A stretch of 24,510 bases of DNA, taken from NCBI GenBank assembly GCA_003695725.1, contig RFHX01000160.1, positions 1 through 24,510 of the forward strand. The letters are read 5' to 3'. Position 1 is the first letter of the stretch; each line of letters opens with the position of its first letter. The DNA is from J061 sp003695725 [NCBI: Candidatus Schekmanbacteria bacterium] (lineage in GTDB: Bacteria; Schekmanbacteria; GWA2-38-11). The notes below the pieces were generated by a model. That model did no database searches, had not been told where the DNA came from, and saw nothing but the letters and a program-made list of their open reading frames with translations. This document shows, in pieces, positions 1-8,032 of this stretch. A program made the position numbers and the translations under genes.

Positions 1-56
1 AAATAACTCATTGATTTATAAAGATAAAAATAGAAGCAGAGGAAAATCATTTTATC

Positions 57-85
57 TTGACAAAGAATGATTTGAATTATATCCT
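57..85 (+). promoter_or_regulatory. Candidate sigma70 promoter of the dcw operon
   Basis: A perfect -35 box, TTGACA, lies at 57-62. A weaker -10 candidate, TATCCT, lies at 80-85 with a 17-bp spacer; TATATC at 78-83 with a 15-bp spacer is an alternative. Transcription would begin near position 91, at the edge of the TGGGA repeats and about 50 bp before mraZ. The -35 is seen directly. The choice of -10 and the start site are inferred. Confidence 0.55.
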
Positions 86-90
86 TCTTG

Positions 91-120
91 TGTTATGAAG
101 TGGGATGAAATGGGATAAAT
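91..120 (+). promoter_or_regulatory. MraZ operator: three 10-bp direct repeats
   Basis: Three consecutive 10-mers stand in register: TGTTATGAAG (91-100), TGGGATGAAA (101-110) and TGGGATAAAT (111-120). The second and third contain TGGGA at exact 10-bp spacing, and the first is a degenerate copy. MraZ is known in Escherichia coli and mollicutes to bind TGGGN-type direct repeats separated by 5 nt upstream of its own gene. The repeats lie between the predicted promoter and mraZ, so autorepression of the whole operon is the likely role. Confidence 0.7.
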
Positions 121-139
121 TTTTCATTTTTTTATAAAT

Positions 140-607
140 ATGACTAATTACAAAATTACATCATTTACAGGTACTTATAATCATACCCTTGATGCAAAAG
201 GTCGATTTTCAATCCCCTCCAATTATAGAGAAATCCTTAGAACACAGTATACAGAAGAATTGATGATTTTTCAAAGCATCGGTTACAATTATTTGCTTGC
301 ATATCCATTTGATGTTTGGAAAACATTTGAAGTCAAAGTTTCTAAATTAAACCCCTTTGACCCTGTTGAAAGAGAAGTAAGACGAATAGTCCTTTCTACT
401 GTAAAATATTGTCCCTTAGACAAAGCTGGCAGAATACTTCTTCCTCCAGAGCATAGAAAGCATGCAGAGATAGAAAAGGAAGTAACGATAAGAGGAGATT
501 TGAGCGGCTTTGAGATTTGGAGCACTGCAAATTGGATTGAAGTTTCTGAAAGCATTAAGAATAATCCAGAAGTTATAAAATGCGCAGCTAAAATATTTGC
601 AGAGTAG
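140..607 (+). CDS. mraZ: MraZ, transcriptional regulator of the division/cell wall operon
   Basis: This is a 155-residue protein of usual MraZ length with two SpoVT/AbrB-like halves. Each half carries the family signature: DAKGR at residues 18-22 and DKAGR at 94-98. MraZ forms ring-shaped oligomers that bind direct repeats upstream of mraZ and control the dcw operon; matching repeats are present at 91-120. The start is the only sensible ATG, but it leaves an eight-residue N-terminal extension before the usual beginning (here FTGTYNHTL). No Shine-Dalgarno sequence is visible in the T-rich stretch before it, so translation may be weak or SD-independent. It is the first gene of the cluster, 19 bp before rsmH. 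Confidence 0.95.
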   Translation: MTNYKITSFTGTYNHTLDAKGRFSIPSNYREILRTQYTEELMIFQSIGYNYLLAYPFDVWKTFEVKVSKLNPFDPVEREVRRIVLSTVKYCPLDKAGRILLPPEHRKHAEIEKEVTIRGDLSGFEIWSTANWIEVSESIKNNPEVIKCAAKIFAE

Positions 608-626
608 AGAAGTTTAAAAATGGGTT

Positions 627-1559
627 ATGGAAGAATATCACATACCGGTAATGCTTCAAGAAGTCGTAGATGCTTTTTTACCTGTCAAAGAAGATGTAAT
701 TGTAGATGGGACATTGGGGGGAGGCGGGCATAGTGAAGCAATACTTAAAAATTTTTCAAAGAGCAGAATTATCGGGATTGATGCTGACAAGGACGCTCTT
801 AAATTTTCGTTAAAAAGGTTAGCTCCTTATGCAGGGAGAGCAAGAATCATTTATGGAAACTTTAAGGATATTCGGCAGATTTTACATAAGAAAGGAATTA
901 AAGAAGTGGGCGGTATTTTATTAGACCTTGGCGTATCAAGTCGTCAGCTTGAAAATGAAAAAAGAGGATTTAGTTTTTTGAGAAATGGAAAACTTGATAT
1001 GAGAATGGATAAGGCAATCAATAGAAGCGCCTATGATTTGGTTAACAGTTTGAGTGAGTTTGAATTAAGAGAAATATTAAAAAAATATGGAGAGGAAAAA
1101 TGGGCTTCGAAAATAGCAAGAAATATTGTTTCGAAGAGGTCTGAAAAAGCAATAGAAACAACGCAAGAGTTATCACAGATTGTTGTAGATTCCATTCCTG
1201 CAAAGTATCAGTCTAAGAAAATCCATCCTGCAACAAAAACTTTCCTTGCCCTTCGAATTGCCGTCAATTCAGAACTTGAAAACCTGAAGACAGCATTAAG
1301 AGAAGCTATGTCAGTTTTGAAAAAAGGTGGTCGCCTTTGTGTCATTTCCTACCATTCCCTTGAAGACCGTATAGTAAAGCAATTCCTTTTAGAAAATGAA
1401 AAAGGATGTATATGCCCGCCTGAAATTGTCAAATGTGTTTGTGGAAAGAACAGATTATTAAAAAGGGTTACTAAAAAGCCAATAAGGGCATCAAAAGAAG
1501 AAATAGAATTTAATCCGAGGGCAAGAAGCGCCCTTTTAAGGATTGCTGAAAAAGTTTAG
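627..1559 (+). CDS. rsmH: 16S rRNA (cytosine(1402)-N4)-methyltransferase RsmH (MraW)
   Basis: RsmH transfers a methyl group from S-adenosylmethionine to N4 of C1402 in the decoding centre of 16S rRNA. The 310-residue length is normal for the family. The SAM-binding loop DGTLGGGGHS is at residues 27-36, followed by the conserved GILLDLGVSS motif. The C-terminal SYHSLEDRIVKQF motif is intact, and a short cysteine-rich patch (CICPPEIVKCVC) near residues 265-276 is also usual. The ATG at 627 gives the canonical HIPVML beginning. Only a weak purine stretch precedes it, so it may be read partly by coupling to mraZ, which ends 19 bp upstream. It is the second dcw gene, as in most bacteria. Confidence 0.96.
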   Translation: MEEYHIPVMLQEVVDAFLPVKEDVIVDGTLGGGGHSEAILKNFSKSRIIGIDADKDALKFSLKRLAPYAGRARIIYGNFKDIRQILHKKGIKEVGGILLDLGVSSRQLENEKRGFSFLRNGKLDMRMDKAINRSAYDLVNSLSEFELREILKKYGEEKWASKIARNIVSKRSEKAIETTQELSQIVVDSIPAKYQSKKIHPATKTFLALRIAVNSELENLKTALREAMSVLKKGGRLCVISYHSLEDRIVKQFLLENEKGCICPPEIVKCVCGKNRLLKRVTKKPIRASKEEIEFNPRARSALLRIAEKV

Positions 1560-1595
1560 CCAAGCTTTTTAAATATTTTTCAGGGGAGGAAGCTA

Positions 1596-1931
1596 ATGCG
1601 CATCAAGTTATCGAATGCAAGAGTTATATCTGCAGGCAAATCTGTGCATCCTTTGAGGGAAAGCAACGGGTTGTCACTTATTTCTTATTTTTTGATTGTT
1701 GCATTCATTGCGGCGGGAATATTTCTTCTGACTTGGAAGCAGATATATGAAATGCGGCTGGGATACAGGATTCAGGAGAAGGAGAAAGAGGTAAAAGAAC
1801 TTCTTAATGAAAATCAAATCTTAAAGATGAAATTGATGAATTTTTCCTCTCTTGAAAAGATTGAAGACGAAGCAATGGGAAAAATGAAACTTAAAAAACC
1901 GGAATTGAATCAAGTGAAAATTATTGAATAA
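1596..1931 (+). CDS. ftsL: Cell division protein FtsL (FtsL/DivIC type)
   Basis: This is a 111-residue bitopic membrane protein. It has a basic N-terminal cytoplasmic tail, one transmembrane helix at about residues 27-46, and a charged heptad-like coiled coil from about residue 55 to 85. FtsL forms a periplasmic complex with FtsB/DivIC and FtsQ and helps activate FtsWI. Sequence conservation in the family is low, so the assignment rests on size, topology and position between rsmH and ftsI. A strong ribosome binding site (GGGGAGGAAG, 1583-1592) sits just before the ATG, making it one of the best-defined starts in the operon. ftsI begins 6 bp after its stop. Confidence 0.85.
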   Translation: MRIKLSNARVISAGKSVHPLRESNGLSLISYFLIVAFIAAGIFLLTWKQIYEMRLGYRIQEKEKEVKELLNENQILKMKLMNFSSLEKIEDEAMGKMKLKKPELNQVKIIE

Positions 1932-1937
1932 GAAAAT

Positions 1938-3728
1938 ATGAAGTTAAAAAAAATTAAAAAAAATACCATAGATATTTCCGGAACGAATGTGGGATTAAAT
2001 GGTATTAGAAGAAGGATAAAAACCGTTTTTGCATTGATTTGCCTTGTCTTTTTGACAGTTGTAATAAGGGATTTTTATTTACAGACAATAAAAAACGAAT
2101 TTCTTGCTGAACAAGCGTCCCGGCAATATAGAAGAGAAATAGAAATAAAAGCAAGGCGTGGAAAAATATTTGACAGGAATTATTATAGTCTTGCTGTAAG
2201 TGTAGATTGTGATTCAGTATTCGCAGTGCCAAGCAAAGTAGCGGATATTGAATCTACAGCTGATATCCTTTCCCGTCTCCTTTCATTAGATAAAGAAAGT
2301 GTTATTAAAAAACTTTCCCAAAAGAGAGAATTTGTATGGATTAAGAGAAAAATATCTGAAGAAGAGAGTGTGAGATTAAGAAGAAGAAATCTCCGAGGGA
2401 TTGGCTTTATTAAAGAGAGTAAAAGGTTTTATCCACAAGAATGTTTGGCTTCACAATTGCTCGGATTTACCGGCGTTGACAATGAAGGTTTGGAAGGAGT
2501 GGAACGGGAATTTGATGAATATATTGCGGGAAAAAGCGGAATAAAAGTTATTACCGAAAAGGATGCAAAGGGAGGAAGTCCTTTTATTTATGAGAAGCCA
2601 GTGACAGACGGTGATAATGTTGTATTGACTATTGATAAAAATATCCAGTTTATCGTCCAGAGTGAATTGGAGAAGGGAGTGAAATTTGCAGAAGCAAAAA
2701 GCGGGATGGCAATTGTTGTTGACCCTGCAAATGGAGACATTCTTGCAATGGCAAATTATCCCGGTTTCAATCCCAATAAAAGGAATAATTACAGCCCTTC
2801 AACTTGGAGAAATCGTATTGTTACTGATTGTTTCGAGCCAGGTTCAGTATTCAAGATTGTATTTGCTTGTGCAGCCATTGAAAAAGGCATTGTAATGCCT
2901 GATAGTGAAATCGATTGTTCTCCCGGTTTTATAGTTGTAGGGGGGAGAAAAATTAGAGATTCACATCCTCATAATATGCTTACCTTTACTGAAGTTTTAG
3001 AGAAATCAAGCAATGTAGGCTCTATCAAGATAGCTCAGCTTTTAGGTGAAAATGAACTATATAAATATATTAGAAAATTTGGTTTCGGAGAAAAAACCGG
3101 GATTCAACTGCAGGGGGAAGCAAGAGGAATATTAAGAAAACCAAAGGATTGGTCTCTTGTTTCAATAGGCGCAATTACTATAGGGCAGGAAATTGCCGTT
3201 ACACCGCTTCAACTTGCGATGGCTTATTCAGCTATTGCAAATGGAGGTCTCCTTTTAAAACCGAGAATTGCAAAGAGAATTGAGAGTTGGGATGGAGAAA
3301 TCAAGAAAGTTTTTCCTCCTGTGACTGTAAGAAGAGTGATTTCAGAGAGGACAGCCCATATCCTGAGAGGTATTTTGAAAACTGTAGTATCAGAAGAGGG
3401 GACAGCTCATTTGGCAAGGATTGAAGGATTCGAGGTAGCAGGTAAAACTGGCACTGCCCAAAAAGCGGAAAATGGAGCATATCAACCGGGTAAATATTAT
3501 TCATCTTTTATCGGTATTGTACCTGCTGATGCGCCGCGCTTTGTAATAGCAGTTATTTTGGACGAACCAAAGAAAAATCATTACGGGGGTATCGTTTCAG
3601 CTCCAATATTTCGTGAAATAGCAAAAAGGTCACTTCTCTATTGCGGTGTAAAACCACATAAAGAAGATGGCAAATTGAGATTAGTCGTCGCTGATGCAGT
3701 AAATAAGAAGGAAGAAAGGAATTTATAA
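1938..3728 (+). CDS. ftsI: Peptidoglycan transpeptidase FtsI (penicillin-binding protein 3, class B PBP)
   Basis: FtsI crosslinks septal peptidoglycan together with the glycosyltransferase FtsW. The 596-residue protein has one N-terminal transmembrane helix (about 29-44). The class B dimerisation region follows, starting with RRGKIFDR at 73-80. The transpeptidase domain has all three catalytic motifs: SVFK with nucleophile S303, SSN at 357-359, and KTG at 503-505. No PASTA domains are present, which favours an FtsI rather than a SpoVD/PBP2x layout. The ATG follows the ftsL stop by 6 bp with only a weak ribosome binding site, suggesting coupled translation. The lysine-rich N-terminus is the usual cytoplasmic anchor. 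Confidence 0.96.
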   Translation: MKLKKIKKNTIDISGTNVGLNGIRRRIKTVFALICLVFLTVVIRDFYLQTIKNEFLAEQASRQYRREIEIKARRGKIFDRNYYSLAVSVDCDSVFAVPSKVADIESTADILSRLLSLDKESVIKKLSQKREFVWIKRKISEEESVRLRRRNLRGIGFIKESKRFYPQECLASQLLGFTGVDNEGLEGVEREFDEYIAGKSGIKVITEKDAKGGSPFIYEKPVTDGDNVVLTIDKNIQFIVQSELEKGVKFAEAKSGMAIVVDPANGDILAMANYPGFNPNKRNNYSPSTWRNRIVTDCFEPGSVFKIVFACAAIEKGIVMPDSEIDCSPGFIVVGGRKIRDSHPHNMLTFTEVLEKSSNVGSIKIAQLLGENELYKYIRKFGFGEKTGIQLQGEARGILRKPKDWSLVSIGAITIGQEIAVTPLQLAMAYSAIANGGLLLKPRIAKRIESWDGEIKKVFPPVTVRRVISERTAHILRGILKTVVSEEGTAHLARIEGFEVAGKTGTAQKAENGAYQPGKYYSSFIGIVPADAPRFVIAVILDEPKKNHYGGIVSAPIFREIAKRSLLYCGVKPHKEDGKLRLVVADAVNKKEERNL

Positions 3729-3760
3729 AGATTTTAATCAAGCAATTGAGATTTAAAGAA

Positions 3761-5272
3761 ATGGAAAGAAAATATTTTCTTAAAGATTTGATAAGAGATG
3801 CAAAATGTTCATCTTTATCAGAAATAGAATCTGTGATGGTTAGCGGCATAACAGCTGATTCAAGGGAAGTAGAAGAAGGTTTTTTGTTCGTTGCTATAAA
3901 GGGATTCAAGAGAGATGGACACGATTACATCAAAGATGCAATCGATAAAGGCGTTTCCGCAGTTTTGGTAGACACTGCTTTTGATGAAACCTCTATTGGT
4001 GCAGATATTTTAAAGAAGATTACACTCCTAAAAAGCAAAGATACAAGAGAAAGTTTTGGAATTATTGCTTCCAATTATTTTGGAAATCCTTCAAAAGAAT
4101 TGAAGCTCATTGGAATTACAGGCACTAACGGGAAAACCACTACTTCATATATATTAAATTCAATCCTTGAAAAAGCCGGCATCGTTTCCGGAATGATAGG
4201 AACGATTCTTTACAAAATAGGAGATGAGGAGTTTCCTTCATCACTTACGACTCCTGATGCTTTTACATTGAATAGATTTCTGAGAAGGATGGTAGATAGC
4301 GGCGTAACTCATACAATAATGGAGGTGTCTTCTCATTCTATTCGTCTTAAAAGGATTGCAGGATGCAGTTTTTCATTAGGGATTTTTACTAATTTAAGTC
4401 CTGAACATTTAGATTTTCATAAGACAATAGAAGAATATTATGAATGCAAAAAATCCTTCTTCAACTATTTAAATGCAAATGATGAAGCAAAAGCAATCGT
4501 AAATATCGATGATAAATGGGGAAGAAAAATTGCAAAGGAGTTTAAAGAAAAAGTTGTTACTTATAGCTTTGATAAACCTGAAGCCAATTTCAAAATTCTT
4601 TCCTCTAAATTATCGAAATCAGGAATAGAAGGCAGTATCTGCACAGGCAAAGGAGTTGTTAATTTCTCTTCAAATCTTATAGGAAGTTTCAATTTTTCAA
4701 ACATTTTAGCGGCTACGGCGGCGGCAGTGGAACTTGGTATCTCTCCTGATATTATTGAAAGAGGAATTGAATCACTTGATATTGTGCCCGGAAGATTTCA
4801 GAGGATTGAGGGCAATGTAGATTTTGATATTATCGTTGACTATGCCCATACTCCTGATGCCCTTGAAAAACTGTTAACTGAAGCTAAAAAAATGTGCAAG
4901 AAGGATTTGATTGTTGTTTTTGGATGCGGCGGCAATAGAGATACGGAGAAAAGACCATTGATGGGAAAAATTGCTTCAAGAATAGGCACAAAAATAATCA
5001 TAACATCAGACAACCCAAGAAATGAGAATCCTATGGACATTATAAATGACATTCTAAAAGGCATTGATAGAAATAGACGCAACAATATTGAAGTTGTTGA
5101 AGACAGAAGGGAGGCAATTCGATATGCAATCGAAAAAGCAGATGCAGGAGATACTATAGTCATTGCAGGGAAAGGGCATGAAGATTATCAGATAGTCGGG
5201 GAGAAGATTATCCACCTTGATGACAAAGAAGAAGTATTAAAGGCAATTGAAGGGATTAGGAAAAATAATTGA
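3761..5272 (+). CDS. murE: UDP-MurNAc-L-Ala-D-Glu:meso-diaminopimelate ligase MurE
   Basis: MurE adds the third stem-peptide amino acid to UDP-MurNAc-Ala-Glu in the cytoplasm, using ATP. From the ATG at 3761 the protein is 503 residues. An in-frame TTG at 3746 would add five. The ATP-binding loop GTNGKTT is at about residues 121-127. The substrate signature DNPRNENP, at about 417-424, contains DNPR, which marks meso-diaminopimelate rather than lysine specificity. This is the best direct evidence for a DAP-type cell wall. The C-terminal GKGHEDYQ motif is intact. The start lacks a good Shine-Dalgarno. The stop overlaps the murF start as TTGA. Confidence 0.96.
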   Translation: MERKYFLKDLIRDAKCSSLSEIESVMVSGITADSREVEEGFLFVAIKGFKRDGHDYIKDAIDKGVSAVLVDTAFDETSIGADILKKITLLKSKDTRESFGIIASNYFGNPSKELKLIGITGTNGKTTTSYILNSILEKAGIVSGMIGTILYKIGDEEFPSSLTTPDAFTLNRFLRRMVDSGVTHTIMEVSSHSIRLKRIAGCSFSLGIFTNLSPEHLDFHKTIEEYYECKKSFFNYLNANDEAKAIVNIDDKWGRKIAKEFKEKVVTYSFDKPEANFKILSSKLSKSGIEGSICTGKGVVNFSSNLIGSFNFSNILAATAAAVELGISPDIIERGIESLDIVPGRFQRIEGNVDFDIIVDYAHTPDALEKLLTEAKKMCKKDLIVVFGCGGNRDTEKRPLMGKIASRIGTKIIITSDNPRNENPMDIINDILKGIDRNRRNNIEVVEDRREAIRYAIEKADAGDTIVIAGKGHEDYQIVGEKIIHLDDKEEVLKAIEGIRKNN

Positions 5273-6684
5273 AGACATATTTGCTTGAAGAAATATTAAA
5301 AGCTACCGGAGCAAAAATGATAATTGGGGGAGAAACAAAAAAATTTTCAAGAATCTCTATTGATTCGAGAGACTGCAGAGGCGGGGAGATTTTTTTTGCA
5401 ATAAAGGGTGAAAAGTTTGATGGAAACGATTTTGTTTTGAAAGCATTGGAAAATGGTGCTTTAGGCGCAGTAGTCTCTGAAACAAATAAAATCGTTCGGG
5501 ACCTTCCGTTAGAAGGCAGTGTAACAATTCTTGAAACAAGGGATACTTTGACTGCCCTTCAAGACCTTGCAGCCTTTTACCGGGAAAAGGTAAATCCGAA
5601 GGTTATTGCAATAACAGGAAGCAACGGGAAGACTACTACTAAAGAGATACTCCATTCAATCCTTTCAAAAAAAGCCTCTGCAATCAAAACCATAGGCAAT
5701 TTCAACAACCTGATTGGTTTACCACTGAGTCTTTTGAATGTTGATTATGGGTGCAGATTCGCTGTCATTGAGATGGGGATGAGTGTTAAAGGAGAAATAG
5801 ATAGATTATGCCAAGTGGCAATGCCTTCTGATGCCATTTTAACAAATGTAGCGCTTTCACATTCTGAAAATTTTTCGGACATAACTGAGATAGCAGAAGA
5901 AAAGGCCCTGCTTGCCCGTTATGTGGAAGAGAAAAAAGGAAAAGTTTTATGCAATGGCGATGACAAAGTGCTTGTACAAGCAGTCAAAAAGGTATGTAGG
6001 AATCCCATTCTTTTTGGTAAAGGCGAAGAATGTCACATTAGAATGTATGACTTGGAGAATGATTTAAGAGGCGTTTCCTTTTCATATAAAGGATTGGGGA
6101 AGAAAGGCAGAATAAGACTTAACCTGCCGGGTATTCACAATGCCTATAATTGCCTTGGCGCGATTGCATATTCCATTTTAGAAGGATTTACAGAGAATGA
6201 AATAGAAAAAGGTGTTGAAAGCGCTGAAACTTTATCTGGACGGATGTCGGTAAAGGAGCTGCCTTGCGGGATTACTATTATTGATGATTCCTATAATGCA
6301 AACCCAAACTCCTTTGAAAAAGCAATCGAGTATTTGAGTTGTCTTGAATGTAGAGGCAGAAGGATAGTGTTAATGGGAGATATGCTTGAGCTTGGAAAAT
6401 ATACTGAATCATCTCATCGCAGTATCGGAAAACTATGTGCTCAAAAGGGAATGGATTTTCTTTTTACAGTCGGAAGAGAATCGCGCTTAGCTGCAAATGA
6501 GGCAGTCAGAGCAGGAATTCCTGAAAAAAATGTGTTGTCCTTTGACGATGCTTCTACAGCAGGAGAAGCTCTAAGCAGACTTTTGAACAGAGATGATATC
6601 CTTCTTGTAAAAGGGTCAAGAATGATGCGCCTTGAAAGGGCAATAGAGGTGCTTTTAAGGAAGATTGAAGAAGGCAGTGAATAA
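5269..6684 (+). CDS. murF: UDP-MurNAc-tripeptide:D-Ala-D-Ala ligase MurF
   Basis: MurF joins the D-Ala-D-Ala dipeptide made by Ddl to UDP-MurNAc-tripeptide, finishing the cytoplasmic pentapeptide precursor. The 471-residue length is normal. The ATP-binding loop GSNGKTTT is at residues 117-124. The central-domain signatures NFNNLIGLPL and DDSYNANPNS, and GDMLELG near the C-terminal domain, are intact. The start is a TTG at 5269 whose first three bases are shared with the murE stop in a TTGA overlap, with AGGAAAA eight bases upstream. The next gene is murD rather than the usual mraY; the murF stop lies 4 bp before the preferred murD start. Confidence 0.96.
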   Translation: MKTYLLEEILKATGAKMIIGGETKKFSRISIDSRDCRGGEIFFAIKGEKFDGNDFVLKALENGALGAVVSETNKIVRDLPLEGSVTILETRDTLTALQDLAAFYREKVNPKVIAITGSNGKTTTKEILHSILSKKASAIKTIGNFNNLIGLPLSLLNVDYGCRFAVIEMGMSVKGEIDRLCQVAMPSDAILTNVALSHSENFSDITEIAEEKALLARYVEEKKGKVLCNGDDKVLVQAVKKVCRNPILFGKGEECHIRMYDLENDLRGVSFSYKGLGKKGRIRLNLPGIHNAYNCLGAIAYSILEGFTENEIEKGVESAETLSGRMSVKELPCGITIIDDSYNANPNSFEKAIEYLSCLECRGRRIVLMGDMLELGKYTESSHRSIGKLCAQKGMDFLFTVGRESRLAANEAVRAGIPEKNVLSFDDASTAGEALSRLLNRDDILLVKGSRMMRLERAIEVLLRKIEEGSE

Positions 6685-6688
6685 AGAA

Positions 6689-8032
6689 ATGGGAGATAGA
6701 GTCTTGATTGCGGGTTTGGGGAAAAGTGGAGTTGGTGCGATGAGGCTTGCGCTTTCACAGGACATAAAAGTTTTTGCCTGTGAGAAAAAAAGAGCATCTG
6801 AATGGGAAAAATGCGGAGAAACAATTCCACCTCAAGTTAAAGTAGAGTTTGAAAGTAACGGCTTTGAACTTCTCGATGAAGTTACTGATGTAATAGTTAG
6901 CCCGGGAATTTCATATAAAAGTGATTTCGTCAAAAGAGCAATAAACAAGAAAAAGAATGTTATGAGTGAAATAGAATTTGCAAGCCGCTATACCACTGTC
7001 CCAATTATTGCTGTTACAGGCACAAATGGGAAAACGACGGTGACTAAGCTGATTAATGAGATCTTGAGGAAAGATGGCAAAGAGTCTATAGAAGCCGGTA
7101 ATATTGGCACATCACTTTCAGAAGTTGTATCTCAGAATTTTAAAGGTGATTATATAGTCTGTGAAATATCGAGTTTTCAGCTTGAATTGATTAGCAATTT
7201 AAAACCTCACATATCTCTCCTTTTAAATATAACGCCCGACCATTTGGACCGTTACGACTCCCTTGATGAATATGCTGACACAAAGATGAGAATCTTTGAG
7301 AATCTCAGCGATGAAGATTTCGGAATAATAAATGCAGATGATTCACTAATAATGACTAAACTTTCAAAATTGAGGGGACAGACTTTTTTCTTTAGCCGAA
7401 CACAGTCAAAGATAAAAGGGGCTTATGTTGACTCAGGAGAAATTGTCTTTAGGGATTTAAAATTTGCAGAAAATATTATGCCTATTGAGAGGATTAAGAT
7501 GAAAGGATGCCACAACCTTGAGAATGCTCTGTCCGCAGTTTCTGTTTCTATGATAGTGGATGTGAAAAAGGAAGTTGTAGCAGAGGTCTTGGAAAAATTT
7601 CTCCCTCCTTCCCATAGAATGGAAGAAGTGGCTAATATAAACAATGTGCTTTTTATAAATGATTCAAAAGCCACGAATATTGATGCATTGAAGAGGGCAT
7701 TGGAAGGAATTGAAGAGAAAGTCATTTTGATTGCAGGAGGCAGGGATAAGAATGGTGATTTTGCTTCAATCACAGATGAAGTTAAGTCTTCTGTACGACT
7801 TATCATTGCCATTGGTGAAGCGGCAGGAAAAATTGAGAAAGCATTTTCTGATATTGTTGAGGTATTTAGAGCAAAAACTTTGGAGGAGGCTGTAAATAAG
7901 GCATATAGGATAGCCAGGCCGGGAGAAGTAGTACTTCTTTCTCCGGGTTGCGCAAGCTTTGATATGTTTGATTCCTACGAGCATCGGGGTGATGAATTTA
8001 AAAGATGTGTGAGGAAACTTTATGAAAATTGA
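6689..8032 (+). CDS. murD: UDP-MurNAc-L-alanine:D-glutamate ligase MurD
   Basis: MurD adds D-glutamate to UDP-MurNAc-L-Ala, the second step of stem-peptide assembly. From the ATG at 6689 it is 447 residues, close to the family norm. The N-terminal GLGKSG loop binds the UDP moiety, the ATP loop GTNGKTT is at about 111-117, and the C-terminal SPGCASFDMF motif is typical. An in-frame TTG at 6665 inside murF would add eight residues, but the ATG gives the usual beginning, with a GAAGAAGG-like ribosome site about 14 bp upstream. mraY normally precedes this gene and is absent here. The end overlaps ftsW by 11 bp. Confidence 0.95.
   Translation: MGDRVLIAGLGKSGVGAMRLALSQDIKVFACEKKRASEWEKCGETIPPQVKVEFESNGFELLDEVTDVIVSPGISYKSDFVKRAINKKKNVMSEIEFASRYTTVPIIAVTGTNGKTTVTKLINEILRKDGKESIEAGNIGTSLSEVVSQNFKGDYIVCEISSFQLELISNLKPHISLLLNITPDHLDRYDSLDEYADTKMRIFENLSDEDFGIINADDSLIMTKLSKLRGQTFFFSRTQSKIKGAYVDSGEIVFRDLKFAENIMPIERIKMKGCHNLENALSAVSVSMIVDVKKEVVAEVLEKFLPPSHRMEEVANINNVLFINDSKATNIDALKRALEGIEEKVILIAGGRDKNGDFASITDEVKSSVRLIIAIGEAAGKIEKAFSDIVEVFRAKTLEEAVNKAYRIARPGEVVLLSPGCASFDMFDSYEHRGDEFKRCVRKLYEN

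Noticed and set aside
6441-6830. A 129-codon antisense open frame across the murF-murD junction, considered as a hidden gene because mraY is missing there.
   Set aside because: Its translation has no multi-pass membrane character and no recognisable motif, and it lies opposite two conserved genes. It is a shadow frame and not an mraY remnant.
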